A DNA stretch of 64,000 nt from Streptomyces melanogenes (GCF_014649795.1 NZ_BMTS01000005.1:62001-126000), one strand, 5' to 3'; counted from the stretch's first letter, positions 1 to 9,832 are shown. A program made the numbers and translations. Notes: generated by a model not told the origin, from the letters alone.

Positions 1-714
1 CGTGACCCGCCACAGCGCCTCGACGATGATGTCGTTGCTCATCTTGGAGTCGCCGCGCTCGCGCTCGACGAAGGTGATCGGCACCTCGACCACGTGGTAG
101 CCGGCGGCCACCGCGCGGCGGGCCAGGTCGACCTGGAAGCAGTAGCCCTGCGAGGCCACCTCGTCCAGGCCGAGGCCTTCGAGGGTCTCGCGGCGGAAGG
201 CCCGGAAACCGCCGGTGACGTCGCGGATGTCCACGCCGAGCAGCAGCCGGGAGTACGTGGAGCCGCCTCGGGAGATGAACTCGCGGCTCTTGGGCCAGTT
301 CACCACCCGGCCGCCCGGCACCCAGCGCGAGCCGAGGACCAGGTCGGCGCCCTTGAGCGCGGTGAGCAGCCGGGGCAGCTCCTCGGGCTGGTGGGAGCCG
401 TCGGCGTCCATCTCGACCAGGACGCCGTAGCCCTCGTCGACGCCCCAGCGGAAGCCCGCGAGGTAGGCGGCGCCCAGGCCCTCCTTGCCCTTGCGGTGCA
501 GGACGTGGACGTGGTCGTCGTCGGCGGCCAGCTCGTCGGCGAGCTTGCCGGTGCCGTCGGGGCTGTTGTCGTCGGCGATCAGGACGTGGGCCTCGGGGAC
601 CGACTCCCTGACGCGGGAGACGATCGGCTTGATGTTCTCCGCCTCGTTGTAGGTCGGGATGATCACCAAGGCTCTGCCGAGCGGGCCGTATCGCCTCTGA
701 CCGCCGTCGTTCAC
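1..714 (-). CDS. ppm1: Polyprenol monophosphomannose synthase (GT2), C-terminus cut by window edge
   Basis: Family GT2 glycosyltransferase that moves mannose from GDP-mannose to polyprenyl phosphate, making the lipid-linked donor for extracytoplasmic protein O-mannosylation and other envelope glycosylation. The frame is open from GTG at 714 to the window edge (238 codons). Near the N-terminus it reads [12 protein letters not shown], then [11 protein letters not shown], then the DxD-type metal motif [12 protein letters not shown] and the family signature GSRWVPGG, followed by [13 protein letters not shown] and [10 protein letters not shown]. The GTG start is preceded by AAGGGGC. The C-terminal part lies outside the window, so a fused N-acyltransferase domain cannot be excluded. 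Family assignment is firm; the symbol follows actinobacterial usage. Confidence 0.92.
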   Translation of the reverse strand, partial: MNDGGQRRYGPLGRALVIIPTYNEAENIKPIVSRVRESVPEAHVLIADDNSPDGTGKLADELAADDDHVHVLHRKGKEGLGAAYLAGFRWGVDEGYGVLVEMDADGSHQPEELPRLLTALKGADLVLGSRWVPGGRVVNWPKSREFISRGGSTYSRLLLGVDIRDVTGGFRAFRRETLEGLGLDEVASQGYCFQVDLARRAVAAGYHVVEVPITFVERERGDSKMSNDIIVEALWRVT

Positions 715-1023
715 TGCTGCCCCTTATTGTCCGTACGCAGGGCACCACCATAGCGAGCGGTCCGGGCACTCCCGCACCGCGAGGTCCCGGGGTGTCGGAA
801 TGGGGGCCCGGCGCCCTTCGGGCCGGCCTGGGACCCGCTGGCTGCGGGCTGCCTGGAGCCGTTGTCTACTGAACGTCCGGACCCCATCCGGGTCGCACCC
901 TCCCCCGAGCTCCCGCGGAGCAGGGGGGACCCCCCGGACGGCAGAAACCTTCTGTCGGCCGGACGTCCTGTGGTGGACCCGGCCGAACCTACCGGCCCCC
1001 GGCCGCTCTCTGTCAACAGTCGT

Positions 1024-1058
1024 TTGACCTGCGGCGTCGAGCCGAAACCGCAGGTCAA
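1024..1058. terminator. Inverted repeat in the gap between ppm1 and the amidohydrolase
   Basis: The 412-base gap at 715-1126 holds no convincing gene. It contains a perfect 11-bp inverted repeat, TTGACCTGCGG at 1024-1034 and CCGCAGGTCAA at 1048-1058, with a 13-base loop. It lies 69 bases beyond the amidohydrolase stop and about 310 bases upstream of ppm1, both genes being on the minus strand. It could terminate the amidohydrolase transcript or be a regulator site; there is no T-run to decide. Confidence 0.4.
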
Positions 1059-1126
1059 CGAGGAAGATCCGCAGGTGGCGGCGGCGCCGGGAGGGCAGCC
1101 TGACGGGTGTACGAAATGTCCCTACG

Positions 1127-2806
1127 TCACTCGTTCGGCCGGACGAAGACCGTTTGTCCGAACACCACCGTGCGCAGACAGACCGGCAGCTCCGCCCCGG
1201 GGCTGAGGTCCGGCAGTCCGGGCGTGCCCGAGCGCGGGTCGGTCGACCAGCGGGCCACCCGGTCGTCCGGCGCCTGCACCACGAGCTCGTCGGTGCGCCA
1301 CACCGCGTAGTCCGCGGGCGCGCCCGGCACCAGGGTGCCCGCGTCGTCCCGGCCGATGGCGCGCCAGCCGCCCCGGGTGTGGGCGGTGAAGGCGGCGCGG
1401 GCCGAGACCCGGTGTTCGGGGGTCCGGTGGAAGGCGGCCGCGCGGACGGTGCCCCACGGGTCGAGCGGGGTGACCGGCGAGTCCGAGCCGAAGGCGAGCG
1501 GCACCCCGGCGCGCAGCAGGGCCGCGTACGGGTTCAGGGTGCGCGCCCGCTCGGCGCCCAGGCGCTCGGCGTACATGCCGTCCTCGCCGCCCCACAGCGC
1601 GTCGAAGGCGGGCTGTACGGAGGCGGTGAGGCCGAGCTCGGCGAAGGCGGCGATGGTCTCGGGGGTGAGCATCTCGGCGTGCTCGACGCGGTGCCGGGCG
1701 GCGCGGATGCGGGCCAGGCCCACCTTGGCGGCGGCGGCCCGGACGCCCTCGACGACCGCGGTGACGGCGGCGTCCCCGATGGCGTGGAACCCGGCCTGGA
1801 GCCCGGCCTCGGTGCAGGCGACCACATGGGCGGCGACGTCGGCCGCGTCCAGGTGGCCGGTGCCGGTGTGCGGGGCGTCGGCGTACGGCTCGTGCAGACA
1901 GGCGGTGTGCGAGCCGAGGGCGCCGTCGACGAAGAGGTCCCCGGCCGCGCCGAGCGCGCCGAGTTCGCGGATGCGATCGGCGTCCTTGGGGCCGGTGACG
2001 CGCTCGGCCCAGTAGCCGAAGACGCGCGGACCGGCCTCCTCACGGGCCAGCTTGAGGAGCGAGGTGAAGTCGTCCTCGTCGGAGATCTCGGGGCCGCCGC
2101 ACTCGTGGAGGGTGCCGATGCCGAGGGAGGCCGCCCGGTGCAGGGCGGCCCGCTGGGCCTCCTCGCGCTGGCGCGGGGTGATCGCCGCGTGGGCGGCGGC
2201 CCGGACCGCGTGGTGGGCGGCGGCGGTCAGCGGGGCGTCCGGGTGGTAGCCGTCGAGGCCGGTGGCGCCCGGGATCCGGTCGAGCAGGGCGGTGGTGGCG
2301 ACGGCCGAGTGGACGTCGATGCGCGGCAGGTAGAGCGGGCGGCCGCCGGTGGCCTCGTCGAGCTCGGCGCGGGTCGGCGGGGTCCGCTCGGGCCAGCGCG
2401 CGGAGTCCCAGCCGTGGCCGAGCAGCACGTCGTCGTCGGGGCGGGACGCGGCGTACGCCCGTACCGCCGCCAGGGCCTCGGCGCGGGTGGCCGCCGACGA
2501 CAGGTCGAGGCCGGTGAGCGCGAGACCGGTGGCCGTGGTGTGCACATGCGCATCGGTGAACGCCGGGGTGACCAGGGCCCCTTCGAGATCGACCACCTCG
2601 TCGACGCCGGCCGCGAAGGCGTCGGCCGCGCCCTCGGAGCCGACCCAGGCGACGTGTCCGCGCTCGACGACCATCGCCGTGGCGAACGGGTCGGCGGGGC
2701 TGTGGACCTCGCCGCCGCACAGCAGCACGGTGCGGTGGTCGGGCTCGCCGGTGGACAGCGGGGCGACGGTTCGGGCCGGCAGGGCGGCGGCGCTCTCGGA
2801 ACTCAT
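1127..2806 (-). CDS. YtcJ-like metal-dependent amidohydrolase
   Basis: 559-residue cytoplasmic hydrolase of the amidohydrolase superfamily (Amidohydro_3/YtcJ type). These enzymes hydrolyse C-N bonds of amides or cyclic amides with bound metal; the substrate is unknown. Visible family marks: an N-terminal beta-sandwich segment, the metal-binding TDAHVH at about residue 85, FHAIGDAA and HRVEHAEM in the middle, and the late Asp motif FGSDSPVTPLDPW. Length is normal for the family (about 530-570). Its ATG lies 9 bases after the stop of the Lrp-family regulator gene, so the two are probably cotranscribed and the regulator may sense a related amino-acid derivative. No signal peptide. Confidence 0.85.
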   Translation of the reverse strand: MSSESAAALPARTVAPLSTGEPDHRTVLLCGGEVHSPADPFATAMVVERGHVAWVGSEGAADAFAAGVDEVVDLEGALVTPAFTDAHVHTTATGLALTGLDLSSAATRAEALAAVRAYAASRPDDDVLLGHGWDSARWPERTPPTRAELDEATGGRPLYLPRIDVHSAVATTALLDRIPGATGLDGYHPDAPLTAAAHHAVRAAAHAAITPRQREEAQRAALHRAASLGIGTLHECGGPEISDEDDFTSLLKLAREEAGPRVFGYWAERVTGPKDADRIRELGALGAAGDLFVDGALGSHTACLHEPYADAPHTGTGHLDAADVAAHVVACTEAGLQAGFHAIGDAAVTAVVEGVRAAAAKVGLARIRAARHRVEHAEMLTPETIAAFAELGLTASVQPAFDALWGGEDGMYAERLGAERARTLNPYAALLRAGVPLAFGSDSPVTPLDPWGTVRAAAFHRTPEHRVSARAAFTAHTRGGWRAIGRDDAGTLVPGAPADYAVWRTDELVVQAPDDRVARWSTDPRSGTPGLPDLSPGAELPVCLRTVVFGQTVFVRPNE

Positions 2807-2815
2807 GGGAACAGC

Positions 2816-3256
2816 CTAGATACGCGGCGGCCGTGCCTCGTACGGGGTCGAGAGAACGACGGTCGTCCGGGTGGACACCCCGGCCAGCGAGCGGATGCGG
2901 GTCAGCAGGTGCTCCAGCTCCAGGGGCGTGGCCACGCGCACCTTGAGGATGTAGTTCTCGTCGCCCGCGACGCTGTGGCACGCCTCTATCTCCGGCACGT
3001 CGGCCAGCCGTTCGGCGATGTCGTCGGGCGCGCTCGGGTCGAACGGCTTGACCGAGATGAACGCGGTCAGCGGCAGCCCCACCGCCTCGGGGTCCACGAC
3101 GGCGACATAGCCGCGGATGACTCCGCGCTGCTCCAGCCGGCGTACCCGCTGGTGCACCGCCGAGGTGGACAGGCCCGTGGCCTTGCCCAGGTCGGTGTAG
3201 CTCATCCGCCCGTCCTTGACGAGCAGATCCACGATCTGACGGTCCAGCTCCTCCAT
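2816..3256 (-). CDS. Lrp/AsnC family transcriptional regulator
   Basis: 146 residues, the standard Lrp size. An N-terminal winged helix-turn-helix (residues 1-60, including GKATGLSTSAVHQRVRRLE) is followed by a ligand-binding RAM domain (about 65-142). I start at the ATG giving MEELDRQIVDLL because it matches the family N-terminus; the longer reading frame upstream has no family resemblance. It is first in a two-gene minus-strand unit with the YtcJ-like amidohydrolase, and divergent from the small gene at 3459. Such regulators usually bind amino acids and regulate a neighbour; the ligand here is unknown. Confidence 0.9.
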   Translation of the reverse strand: MEELDRQIVDLLVKDGRMSYTDLGKATGLSTSAVHQRVRRLEQRGVIRGYVAVVDPEAVGLPLTAFISVKPFDPSAPDDIAERLADVPEIEACHSVAGDENYILKVRVATPLELEHLLTRIRSLAGVSTRTTVVLSTPYEARPPRI

Positions 3257-3458
3257 GCGGATCAACCTATTCCCCCAGGTCCCCTCCGGCACAGTCGGCG
3301 GCAACCGGAAGGGGCACCTGCGGGCGGCATGTGACGAAGACCACAGCCTTGTAAGGGCGCTCGGGGGCACTGCGCGGTTACGGGCGGGTCTTGGCGGGAA
3401 TTGCTTGCTGTGGTCGCGGCGACGGCGCCTTGCCGGCCCACCCGAGGGGGAGAACCCA

Positions 3459-3887
3459 ATGCAGAACATCAAGCGTGGCGGACGTGTGTCGAATGAACGC
3501 ACCGATCCGGAGCCCGTCGAACCCACCGTCGAGGACGACCTCGACGACGAGCTCGCGGCCGACGCCTACGACACCTTCGAGATGTACCGGGTGATCTGCC
3601 CGGACTGCGCCCAGCCGATCGCGCTCCTCGCGGACGAGACGGTGCTGCCGGAGCACGCGCTGTGCCCCAGCCCCTGGAACCCGTTCGTCCTCACGGTGTG
3701 CGCCGGGACCGGCCGCCCGGCCTCGCAGAGCAGGCCTGCGGACACCTCCAAGGACGTCCAGGAGCAGGACACCGCGCTGCTCCTGACGCTCCCCCAGGGC
3801 CTCGACTGGCGGACGCAGCCCTTCTCGCACGTCGGCGGTCCGGGCTCGCGTCCGATGCGGGTCCCGCACATGCGACGCGCGGCGTAG
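3459..3887 (+). CDS. Conserved Streptomyces hypothetical protein with a CxxC segment
   Basis: 142 residues from the ATG preceded by GGGGGAGAACCCA. An acidic N-terminal part (EDDLDDELAADAYD) leads to VICPDCAQPIALL and, further on, LCPSP and TVCAG, so four cysteines that might form a zinc knuckle. The C-terminal half is polar with no recognised fold. A shorter start at the GTG at 3489 (VSNERTDP) is possible. I recognise it only as a conserved Streptomyces protein of unknown role. It is divergent from the lrp gene and convergent, with a 6-base gap, with the phosphotransferase gene. Confidence 0.7.
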   Translation: MQNIKRGGRVSNERTDPEPVEPTVEDDLDDELAADAYDTFEMYRVICPDCAQPIALLADETVLPEHALCPSPWNPFVLTVCAGTGRPASQSRPADTSKDVQEQDTALLLTLPQGLDWRTQPFSHVGGPGSRPMRVPHMRRAA

Positions 3888-3893
3888 CCGCCC

Positions 3894-4988
3894 TCAACTC
3901 CAGTACGTTCCCCGCACCATCGCCTCCAGGCTGCCCCGGTGCAGGATCAGCGCGTCCGGGTCCTCGGGGACCCGGACCTCGCCGAAGTGCAGCTGCCGGT
4001 AGGCGATCCTGAGCATCACCACCGCGTGCCGCAGGGCGGCGTAGAGCGTGTGGAACTCCATGGCGCGCGGCGCGTGCCCGGTCAACTCGGCGTAGCGTGC
4101 CTCGATGTGGTCGCGCCGCAGGAAGTCGGGCAGGCCCGGTTGGCCGAAACTCACCGTCAGATCCTGGAAGAAGCGGTGCAGATAGACGGTCCAGCCGAGG
4201 TCGAGTTCGCGCGGGCCGAAGGCCGCCATCTCCCAGTCGAGGACGGCGGCGGGCTCGAAGCCGTCGTAGACGATGTTGCCGATCCGCGCGTCGCCCCAGC
4301 AGAGCACCGCCGGGCCTTCGTCGGCGGGCCAGTGCGCGTCGAGCCAGTCGAACGCGGACTCGATGAGCGGCGAGCGCGGCAGCCCGTCCACCACCCACTC
4401 GTAGTAGGCCCGTTGGGACTCCACATGGCGCCGCAGGGGTGAGCCCTCGCCCTCCGGCAGCAGGAAGGCGGCCTCTCCGGCCGGGAACTCGTCGTGCAGC
4501 CGGGCGAGCACCCCGACCGTGGCGTCCTGAAGACGCGCCCGCTCGGCGTCGCTCGCGGAGTGCAGCCAGTTCCCCTCGTACGTATAGGGCATGACGTCGG
4601 GCGGTACGCGCCCCTCGGCGCGCTCCATCACGAAGAACGGGGCGCCGAGCGCGGTGGGGTCCTCTTCCAGCCACAGCGCCCGGGGCACCGGGACGTCGGT
4701 GTGCTCGGCGACCAGGCGCATCACCCGGTGCTGGCGGGCCATGTCGTAGACGGGGAAGACGCTGTACGCGGCGGGGTCGGCGGCGAGCCGCAGGGCGCAG
4801 GCGCGCACCGGTGCGTCCGGGTGGTCGAGGGCGAAGAGCAGGGTCTCGCTGGACATGCCGTTGGAGGCCGGGACCTCAACGCCGGTGACGCGGGCGCCGG
4901 GCAGCCGGGCGTCGAGCCAGCCGGTGAGCCTGCGGCCGAGCTCCTGGGGGTCGCGCGTGGTGGTGCGGGGGCGTGGTGCCGTGGCCAT
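3894..4988 (-). CDS. APH-fold phosphotransferase (ACAD10/LvaA-like kinase)
   Basis: 364 residues of the aminoglycoside-phosphotransferase/choline-kinase fold. The kinase loop appears as LCWGDARIGNIVYDG (Brenner-type, with the usual H of HGD replaced by W, as in many ACAD10-like members), followed by AAVLDWEMAAFG, the magnesium-binding Asp motif. The N-terminal lobe has NGMSSETLLF. It is the last gene of a minus-strand set: acyl-CoA dehydrogenase, the uncharacterised 5030-6151 protein, then this kinase after a 41-base gap. Animal ACAD10/11 fuse a kinase of this type to an acyl-CoA dehydrogenase, and Pseudomonas LvaA phosphorylates 4-hydroxyacyl-CoA. A hydroxyacyl-CoA kinase role is therefore my inference, not antibiotic resistance. 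Confidence 0.82.
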   Translation of the reverse strand: MATAPRPRTTTRDPQELGRRLTGWLDARLPGARVTGVEVPASNGMSSETLLFALDHPDAPVRACALRLAADPAAYSVFPVYDMARQHRVMRLVAEHTDVPVPRALWLEEDPTALGAPFFVMERAEGRVPPDVMPYTYEGNWLHSASDAERARLQDATVGVLARLHDEFPAGEAAFLLPEGEGSPLRRHVESQRAYYEWVVDGLPRSPLIESAFDWLDAHWPADEGPAVLCWGDARIGNIVYDGFEPAAVLDWEMAAFGPRELDLGWTVYLHRFFQDLTVSFGQPGLPDFLRRDHIEARYAELTGHAPRAMEFHTLYAALRHAVVMLRIAYRQLHFGEVRVPEDPDALILHRGSLEAMVRGTYWS

Positions 4989-5029
4989 GGGCGTATCCCT
5001 TCTCGGGGGCGCGCAGGGGCGCGCGGGGG

Positions 5030-6151
5030 TCAGGGCGCGACGGAGGTGTGGTCGGCGAAGCCGCTGGGGTCGTGGCGGCCGAAGCTGCCGTGCTCGAAGA
5101 TCCCGTAGCCGGTGCGCCCGTCGAGCGTGAAGCGGGCGGCGTGGTCGGTGACGCCGTAGGCGGCCATCGGGTGGGCGGCCGGGTCGGAGAGGTCGTAGAC
5201 GCGGCGGTCGGTCCAGGCCCGGCCCCGCCAGGTGCCGTGCTGCCAGTCGTCGGCGGGCGGATAGCCCGCGCCGACGGCCAGCGGCGAGGAGGTGAGCACC
5301 TCGACGCCGAGTTCGAGGGGCTTGCGGGCGGCGTCGGTGAGGTGGACGACCGCGCGCTCGGGGTGGCGGGTGCCGGACCGGTAGGCGATGTCGGCCTGGG
5401 GCCAGCCGAGTTGGGCGTCGGGGTGGCCGTCCCGTACGAGCACGGCCTCGTTGAGGGTGCGGTAGCCGTCGGCGTCCTCCTGGGCGATCACCATCAGGAA
5501 GCGGTCGTCGAAGCGGACCGGCGCCCAGAGCCAGTGGAACCCCTCGGGCCGGTGCTCGTCGGCGCGCCCGTCGCTCTCGCCGGGGATCGGGCGCACCCCC
5601 CAGCTGCGGTCCCGGGTGCCCGTCCACTCGCCGGCCGTGACGGGTATCTCCTCGCCCGCGACCCTGATGGCGCCGGTGCAGCGGCCCGCCTGGACGAAGC
5701 GGCGGCCCTCCAGGCTGAGGCGGTCGCCCCGGCGCTGGACGTGGTGCGGCTCCCAGACGGCCGGGAAGTCGGCCTGCCAGCCGATCTCGTACGAGAGCGA
5801 GGCGGGGGCGGCCGGGTCGGGGGCGCAGTGCAGGGTGAGGCGGCGCAGCGGCTCGTCGACGGTGATCCGCAGCGGACCCACCGAGAGGTCCATCCGGTCG
5901 TCGGTGAGCGCGTCGCTGGCCCGGACGGCGTGCAGCCGGTCGCCGAGGCGCAGGGTGGCGTAGGCGTCGATGACCCCGGTGTTGGGGTAGACCCCGAGCC
6001 CGGCGATCAGCAGTGCGCGGCCGTGGTGGTCGAAGACGTGGAAGATGCAGCGGTCGTAGGCGTTGCGGTCGCCGGTGGCGACGTGTTTCAGGGAGAGCGG
6101 GACCTGGTGGATCGGGTATTCGTCGAGTGCGATCGGACGGTCCTGGGACAC
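5030..6151 (-). CDS. Uncharacterised protein in an acyl-CoA dehydrogenase/kinase module (DUF7064/7065-like)
   Basis: 373 residues from a GTG with a strong AGGAGG site eight bases upstream; a longer reading of 19 residues has no such site. No signal peptide or membrane segment. The sequence is beta-rich with many Trp and His (VTAGEWTGTRDRSWGVRP, FHWLWAPVRFDDRFLMVIAQ), resembling the two-domain lipocalin-like fold once labelled hydroxyneurosporene-synthase-like. From memory these are now called DUF7064/DUF7065. It sits between an acyl-CoA dehydrogenase and an ACAD10-type kinase, so a role in processing a modified acyl substrate is likely, but the reaction is unknown. Confidence 0.75.
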   Translation of the reverse strand: MSQDRPIALDEYPIHQVPLSLKHVATGDRNAYDRCIFHVFDHHGRALLIAGLGVYPNTGVIDAYATLRLGDRLHAVRASDALTDDRMDLSVGPLRITVDEPLRRLTLHCAPDPAAPASLSYEIGWQADFPAVWEPHHVQRRGDRLSLEGRRFVQAGRCTGAIRVAGEEIPVTAGEWTGTRDRSWGVRPIPGESDGRADEHRPEGFHWLWAPVRFDDRFLMVIAQEDADGYRTLNEAVLVRDGHPDAQLGWPQADIAYRSGTRHPERAVVHLTDAARKPLELGVEVLTSSPLAVGAGYPPADDWQHGTWRGRAWTDRRVYDLSDPAAHPMAAYGVTDHAARFTLDGRTGYGIFEHGSFGRHDPSGFADHTSVAP

Positions 6152-6265
6152 GGCAACCTCCTGGACGACAAGGAAAGTTGACGGTACGTCAGAAGCCGAG
6201 AAAAACAAGCCCCCGGGAGCCGGGGCGTGCGGACATGGTCCGCGCGCCCCGGCCCGTAGGAGTGG

Positions 6266-7438
6266 TCAGCGGGTCTCGGGACCGGCCAGGTGGCGGGCGA
6301 CGACCATCCGCTGGATCTGGTTGGTGCCCTCGACGATCTGGAGGACCTTGGCCTCGCGCATCAGGCGCTCGACCGGGAAGTCGGCGGTGTAGCCGTAGCC
6401 GCCGAGCACCTGGACCGCGTCGGTGGTGACCTTCATCGCCGCGTCCGTGCAGAACAGCTTCGCCATCGCGGCCTCCTTGGAGAAGGGCCGTCCGGCGTCC
6501 CGCAGCCGCGCGGCCGACAGGTACAGCGCCCGGCCCGCCTCGATCTGGGTGGCCATGTCCGCCAGCATGAACCGCAGGCCCTGGAAGTCCGCGATCGGCC
6601 GGCCGAACTGCTGCCTGCCGGTCGCGTACGCCACCGCCTCGTCCAGGGAGGCCTGGGCGACGCCGATGGCGCAGGCGGCGATCCCGAGGCGGCCGGAGTC
6701 CAGGGCGGACAGCGCGATCGCGAAGCCCTGGCCCTCCTCGCCGATGCGGCGGCTGTCGGGCACCCGGACGCCGTCGAAGTGCAGCTGGGCGGTGGGCGAG
6801 CCCTTCATGCCCATCTTCTTCTCGGGCGCGGCCGCGCTGAGGCCCTCGGCGTCGCCGGGGACCAGGAAGGCCGTGATGCCGCGGGCGCCCTCGGCGCCGG
6901 TGCGGGCGAGGACGGTGTAGAAGTCGGCGATCCCGCCGTGGGTGATCCAGGCCTTGGTGCCCGTGATCACCCAGTCGTCGCCGTCCCTGACGGCCTTCGT
7001 GCGCAGTGAGGCCGCGTCCGAGCCCGCGGCGGGCTCGGAGAGGCAGTACGCGCCGAGCAGCCCGCCGCCGAGCATGGCGGGCAGATGGTCGGCCTGCTGC
7101 TGCTTGGTGCCGTAGCCCGCGAGGGCGTGGCAGGCCAGCGAGTGGACGCTGACGCCGAGGCCGACCGTGAGGCGGGCGGCGGCGAGCTCTTCGAGGACCT
7201 GGAGGTACACCTCGTACGGCTGGTCCCCGCCGCCGAACTCGGAGTCGTACGGAAGGCCGAGCAGCCCGGACTCGGACAGCAGCGAGAAGACCTCGCGCGG
7301 AAAGCGTCCGGCGTCCTCCTGCTCGGCGGCATGAGGAGCGATCTCCCGCTGGACGATGTCGCGTACCAGCGCGACGAGGTCCCGGGCCTCCTCGGTGGGC
7401 AGCTGTCGGTCCACCGGCTGCGGGGCGCGGTCGGGCAT
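6266..7438 (-). CDS. Acyl-CoA dehydrogenase
   Basis: 390-residue FAD enzyme that introduces the alpha-beta double bond into an acyl-CoA and passes electrons to ETF. The typical domains are in order: helical N-domain, beta-barrel with YCLSEPAAGSDAASL and GTKAWITHGG, and C-terminal helices with DFQGLRFMLADM and QVLGGYGY. The catalytic base is the Glu of VEGTNQIQRMV near residue 370. The ATG is preceded by GGAGGAG. A 114-base gap separates it from the next gene of the module, so an internal promoter is possible. Chain-length preference cannot be read from sequence; the neighbouring kinase suggests a hydroxyacyl or otherwise decorated substrate. Confidence 0.93.
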   Translation of the reverse strand: MPDRAPQPVDRQLPTEEARDLVALVRDIVQREIAPHAAEQEDAGRFPREVFSLLSESGLLGLPYDSEFGGGDQPYEVYLQVLEELAAARLTVGLGVSVHSLACHALAGYGTKQQQADHLPAMLGGGLLGAYCLSEPAAGSDAASLRTKAVRDGDDWVITGTKAWITHGGIADFYTVLARTGAEGARGITAFLVPGDAEGLSAAAPEKKMGMKGSPTAQLHFDGVRVPDSRRIGEEGQGFAIALSALDSGRLGIAACAIGVAQASLDEAVAYATGRQQFGRPIADFQGLRFMLADMATQIEAGRALYLSAARLRDAGRPFSKEAAMAKLFCTDAAMKVTTDAVQVLGGYGYTADFPVERLMREAKVLQIVEGTNQIQRMVVARHLAGPETR

Positions 7439-7683
7439 GGCGGCGCTCTCCTCCCTGTCGGGCGCTTCGGCGGACGCGCGCGCAGGGTGTGGCGGCGCCG
7501 CCGGTGACTCTGCTGGACAGCCGATGCCTACCCTCCCGGATCACGGAAGCTGCAGGCTGGTGGCTGTGGCGCTGTGAGTATGCCCGATCGGACGCGTCCC
7601 GTCACGGGGTCCAAGATCACGTTTAGGACAGGGCCGTTCGAGGCGCGGACGTGCGGCGCCGCGCGGGAATCCGCGCTTCCGGA

Positions 7684-7726
7684 GTTGGTCCAAACCATTG
7701 ACGAAGTGGTCTAGTCCTTCTAGCGT
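7684..7726 (+). promoter_or_regulatory. Chitinase promoter with two DasR-type (dre) direct repeats
   Basis: In the 359-base gap at 7439-7797. The first dre-like box GTTGGTCCAAACCATT (7684-7699) runs into a -35 TTGACG (7698-7703). The 17-base spacer holds the second box, GTGGTCTAGTCC (7706-7717), and a -10 TAGCGT follows at 7721-7726. The boxes match the known DasR consensus ACTGGTCTAGACCAGT and the classic direct repeats of Streptomyces chitinase promoters. The layout predicts repression by DasR, relieved by amino-sugar phosphates. The rest of the gap shows nothing I can assign. Confidence 0.85.
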
Positions 7727-7797
7727 CTGGGCGAACGCGTTACCGCGTTCATGCCAAGCACCCGTGAACGGCTCCCCTCCCCCACGAGGAGATCACG

Positions 7798-9042
<1,245 letters not shown>

Positions 9043-9061
9043 CCCGGGAGCGGGGAGGGGC

Positions 9062-9092
9062 GGGGCGGCCGGCCGTGTGGCCCGGCCGCCCC
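9062..9092. terminator. Bidirectional hairpin terminator after the chitinase gene
   Basis: Perfect 11-bp inverted repeat, GGGGCGGCCGG at 9062-9072 and CCGGCCGCCCC at 9082-9092, between the convergent chitinase and TetR genes; TCCTTCGT follows on the plus strand. Confidence 0.7.
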
Positions 9093-9099
9093 TCCTTCG

Positions 9100-9729
9100 T
9101 CATGCTCCGGGCGGGGGCGAGGGGCAGGCCGGCTCGAACTCGCCGATGGTGTCCATGGTCCGGCGCAGCATCCGCACCAGCAGATCGCGGACGGTCGCGC
9201 GCTCCGGCTCCAGCGTCCCCAGCCACTCCAGGGTCACGCTCTCCACACAGCCCATCCAGCCGAGCAGCGCGAGCCGGGCGAGCACCGGAATGTCCCGTCT
9301 GCCGTAGGCGCCCTCCGCGAGGGTGGCGATCAGCTCCTCGCGGACGGCGTCGCGTATCGCCTGCACCTGGGTGTCGAAGCCGACGCCGCCGGTCACGATG
9401 GTGCGGTAGGCCGCCTGGTGGTGCTGGGCGTACAGCAGGTAGCCCTCCATCGTGCGGTGGACGCGGTCGGCGCGCGGCAGCTCGGTGTCGCTCGCGGCCC
9501 GGGCGACCAGATCGGCCACCGAGTCCTCGACGATGGCCAGGTAGTAGCCGCGTTTGCTCTTGAAGTAGTAGTAGATGAGGCCCTTGGCGACCCCGGCGTG
9601 CTTGGCGATGTCGTCCATCGACAAGGCGTCGTACGACGTGTCGGCGAACAACTTCCGCCCCGTCGCGATGAGTTCGGAGCGACGCACCTGGGATTTCTCG
9701 GTCGTGCCTCGCTGTTGACTATTATTCAA
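9100..9729 (-). CDS. TetR family transcriptional regulator
   Basis: 209 residues. A TetR DNA-binding domain at about residues 16-62 (LIATGRKLFADTSYDALSMDDIAKHAGVAKGLIYYYFKSK when read through) is followed by an all-helical ligand domain. I prefer a TTG start at 9729 (LNNSQQRGTTEKSQVRR) because conserved residues lie before the next candidate, the GTG at 9687; neither has a strong ribosome site, and AGGG lies 8-11 bases before the TTG. The start codon lies inside the -35/-10 region I read for the divergent DUF6230 operon, so this protein is probably both autoregulatory and the repressor of that operon. The ligand is unknown. Confidence 0.85.
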   Translation of the reverse strand: MNNSQQRGTTEKSQVRRSELIATGRKLFADTSYDALSMDDIAKHAGVAKGLIYYYFKSKRGYYLAIVEDSVADLVARAASDTELPRADRVHRTMEGYLLYAQHHQAAYRTIVTGGVGFDTQVQAIRDAVREELIATLAEGAYGRRDIPVLARLALLGWMGCVESVTLEWLGTLEPERATVRDLLVRMLRRTMDTIGEFEPACPSPPPGA

Positions 9730-9744
9730 ATTCGGCCCTAGTCT
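9715..9744 (+). promoter_or_regulatory. Candidate promoter of the DUF6230/DUF6114 operon
   Basis: TTGACT (9715-9720), 18-base spacer, TAGTCT (9739-9744), about 90 bases ahead of the GTG at 9833. The spacer is locally AT-rich (attattcaaattc) in a GC-rich neighbourhood and overlaps the 5' end of the divergent tetR, a usual place for a TetR operator. Inferred from consensus only. Confidence 0.5.
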
Positions 9745-9832
9745 CCAACTGCCACAGGATCTCCGCAGTATGGCAGACCTGCACACGCACTCCCCCTGCA
9801 CCGCTTCGGGCACGGACGTACGGGAGGAACAA

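Noticed and set aside
3894..4988. Aminoglycoside resistance kinase
   Set aside because: The fold is shared, but the kinase loop and the acyl-CoA dehydrogenase context fit the ACAD10/LvaA group better.
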